This document shows positions 4,552 through 6,039 of a DNA stretch of 6,039 nucleotides, piece by piece. The notes beneath the pieces are model-generated. The model saw nothing but the letters and a program-made list of their open reading frames with translations, searched no databases and was not told where the DNA came from. The DNA is from Marinilabiliaceae bacterium. GTDB taxonomy: Bacteria > Bacteroidota > Bacteroidia > Bacteroidales > Marinilabiliaceae. The DNA lies in assembly GCA_027010905.1 (NCBI GenBank), contig JALVBA010000309.1:1-6039 (forward strand), written 5' to 3'. Within the stretch, counting starts at the first letter, position 1; each line of letters starts with the position of its first letter. The translations under genes were made by a program, and so were the position numbers.

Positions 4552-5958
4552 ATGAGAATACAACAGTTAAGAAATATATTGTTTGTGAGTCTACTGCTGT
4601 CTATTATTAGTTTTCAGGCGGCTTTGTCGCAAATAAGCATTTCTGATAAGCAGATTGCGTTTAATATTGAAAATACTGTTCCGTCACTTCTGAAGGCAAG
4701 GTTAAAAGCATATGACAACATTGTCTATATTAATAATGTGCGGAAGTTTAACCCCTACACGCTATCAATATTTTGGAGAAACTCAAATTATGCCTTCATG
4801 CCCCAACAGTTGTATTTGATGTATAAAATACCCCATTACAAACCTATCGAATACAAACCTAAAGTATACGGCTGGAACAAGCTGAAAAGCTATGAGGCAT
4901 TGATGAATGCAAGAATAGAGGATGATACTCTTTTAGCGATATTTAGCCAAAACTATCCATTGCAGGAGGTGATAGATAAAGCCCTTTTTACCAGTGTCAA
5001 TCATGTAAAGTACAACTGGAAGGATATACCTGAACCGCATAACTTTGTTGAGCGTGGATATCTGACATCCAGAAAATCGGAAGATGATTTAAGAAAGATG
5101 TTGATGTCAAGAAATAAGTATGACACAAAGCGTAAAATACAAAAGCTTCAAAAGATTAAGACTCCATGGATTTATGAGGGGATTGAGAATATTCAGGTGT
5201 CACATGTCTATCTATCGAACTGGGCCAAGGGGGGAGAGAGCTCACTGTCAATATTGAGTGATATGCGGGTAAAAGCAATTTATAAGATGGATATGTATAC
5301 ATGGGAGAATTATGTTATACATAAAATTGGATTTGTGGGTCAGGAGGAGACTAAAGGGCGAATAAATGATGATGCAATAGAACTCAACTCGAAGTTTGGT
5401 TTTAATGCTTCAAAGAAGTGGTATTATAGTGGATACACAAATTTTAAGACTCAATTTTTTAACGGATATTCAAAAAATGACATGGAGAAGGAGACTCCCA
5501 TATCTGCATTTATGTCGCCTGCATACTGGACATTTGCTGTGGGTATGGATTTTAAAGCTTCAAAACATAAATTCACTCTGTTGATCTCACCACTGACATC
5601 AAAGCTTACAATGGTACTTGACACGTCAAAGGTTGACCAGACCAGATATAAAATCCCTCAAGGTAAAAAGGTTGAAGCTCTAAACGGAGGGTCAATTGTA
5701 AACTCCTTTAGCTGGAGGATTAACGAAGAATTTCAGTTAGGCTCAAGATTAAGTGCCTTTTATGAATATTTTGCAAGAAATAATGAAGAGAAGCAGGTTC
5801 ACTTCGAATGGGAGACAATTCTTAATATGAAAATTAATGTGTGGCTGTCAGCAAGGCTTGTGGCTCACATGAGATATTTCTCGAATGAGTCTGACAAGAT
5901 GCAGTTTAAAGAGAATCTAAGCTTGTCATTTAGGTATGTAATCAGATATAAAAGATAG
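4552..5958 (+). CDS. DUF3078 domain-containing protein, probable outer-membrane beta-barrel
   Basis: This 468-residue protein begins with a signal peptide: basic residues in the first seven positions, a hydrophobic core at 9-21, and likely cleavage after S26 in AALS|Q. The mature N-terminal part (27-165) is rich in Tyr, Asn and Lys and was not recognised. A highly charged, probably helical stretch follows at 172-203. From about 208 the sequence matches what I know of DUF3078 in Bacteroidota. It includes NWAKGGESSLSIL (223-235), then many alternating amphipathic segments such as KFGFNASKKWYYSGYTNFKTQFF (281-303), SPAYWTFAVGMDFKAS (322-337), FTLLISPLTSKLTMVLD (341-357) and a terminal strand LSLSFRYVI (457-465). 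This pattern, with short turns and aromatic belts, suggests an outer-membrane barrel. The function is unknown. The ATG is the first in frame after the promoter and gives a good signal sequence. The gene appears to stand alone, with its own -7 box. Confidence 0.85.
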   Translation: MRIQQLRNILFVSLLLSIISFQAALSQISISDKQIAFNIENTVPSLLKARLKAYDNIVYINNVRKFNPYTLSIFWRNSNYAFMPQQLYLMYKIPHYKPIEYKPKVYGWNKLKSYEALMNARIEDDTLLAIFSQNYPLQEVIDKALFTSVNHVKYNWKDIPEPHNFVERGYLTSRKSEDDLRKMLMSRNKYDTKRKIQKLQKIKTPWIYEGIENIQVSHVYLSNWAKGGESSLSILSDMRVKAIYKMDMYTWENYVIHKIGFVGQEETKGRINDDAIELNSKFGFNASKKWYYSGYTNFKTQFFNGYSKNDMEKETPISAFMSPAYWTFAVGMDFKASKHKFTLLISPLTSKLTMVLDTSKVDQTRYKIPQGKKVEALNGGSIVNSFSWRINEEFQLGSRLSAFYEYFARNNEEKQVHFEWETILNMKINVWLSARLVAHMRYFSNESDKMQFKENLSLSFRYVIRYKR

Positions 5959-6039
5959 ATTCTATGGAAAAGATGATTTAAGAGTTGATTAACTTAAATT
6001 AACACCGGGCAAGCTATTTTATTGTAAAATGAGTGTATC
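5959..6039. other. Non-coding tail at the right edge
   Basis: These 81 bases follow the DUF3078 stop codon. A weak hairpin can form around 5981-5996 (AGTT/AACT core) but has no T tract, so no convincing terminator is present before the edge. ATGAGTGTA at 6029-6037 could be the first codons of a gene that continues outside the window, but three codons are too few to support a call. Confidence 0.4.

Noticed and set aside
6029..6039. ATGAGTGTA at the right edge as the start of a new gene.
   Set aside because: Only three codons are visible and no good promoter or ribosome site precedes them.
1..6039. A novel defence, mobile or biosynthetic system.
   Set aside because: All large open frames are accounted for by housekeeping or known families. 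There are no transposase, integrase, phage, CRISPR or toxin-antitoxin signatures. The only system-level candidate is the metK leader element.

Overview
The window looks like ordinary chromosomal DNA from the phylum Bacteroidota, probably order Bacteroidales. Several things point there. Several intergenic regions carry promoters of the -33 TTTG / -7 TAnnTTTG type, the clearest at 2810-2840. Ribosome binding sites are weak or absent. The RadC, FemAB-like and DUF3078 proteins have a Bacteroidales look. I see no phage, insertion sequence, CRISPR array, toxin-antitoxin or defence genes. The family or genus cannot be fixed from this sequence alone.

Layout, left to right. A candidate promoter and folK (69-560, +; folate synthesis) run rightward and meet a leftward gene for a FemAB/GNAT-like acyltransferase (550-1488, -). 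Their 3' ends overlap by 11 bases. Upstream of the acyltransferase on the same strand, 25 bases away, is radC (1514-2212, -), a JAMM/MPN-fold protein, so these two probably share a transcript. Next comes a compact minus-strand stable-RNA and ribosomal-protein operon, read right to left: a strong promoter (2810-2840), tRNA-Glu(UUC) (2696-2767), rpsT for ribosomal protein bS20 (2407-2658), a second identical tRNA-Glu(UUC) (2317-2388), then an intrinsic terminator (2283-2308).

About 300 bases separate this operon from the divergent metK (3065-4318, +; S-adenosylmethionine synthetase). This metK leader is the most interesting part of the window. At 2926-2973 it holds a short element that resembles the SAM-II riboswitch: a 5-bp P1 stem, a U-rich loop, a TTGCA segment, an A-rich linker and TGCTAAAA. 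That fits feedback control of the enzyme that makes SAM. A downstream inverted repeat would compete with the proposed pseudoknot, and two overlapping hairpins lie just before the start codon. This is a by-eye proposal that needs a covariance-model search.

metK is followed by a structured 3' region and a very strong intrinsic terminator (4433-4469). A perfect -7 box (4497-4504) then precedes a 468-residue exported protein with a C-terminal DUF3078 region (4552-5958, +), a predicted outer-membrane beta-barrel of unknown function. The last 81 bases contain no supported gene.

The genes are mainly housekeeping (folate, translation, SAM) plus two poorly understood families (RadC and the FemAB-like protein) and one envelope protein. 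No obvious single pathway links them, although folate and SAM both belong to one-carbon metabolism.
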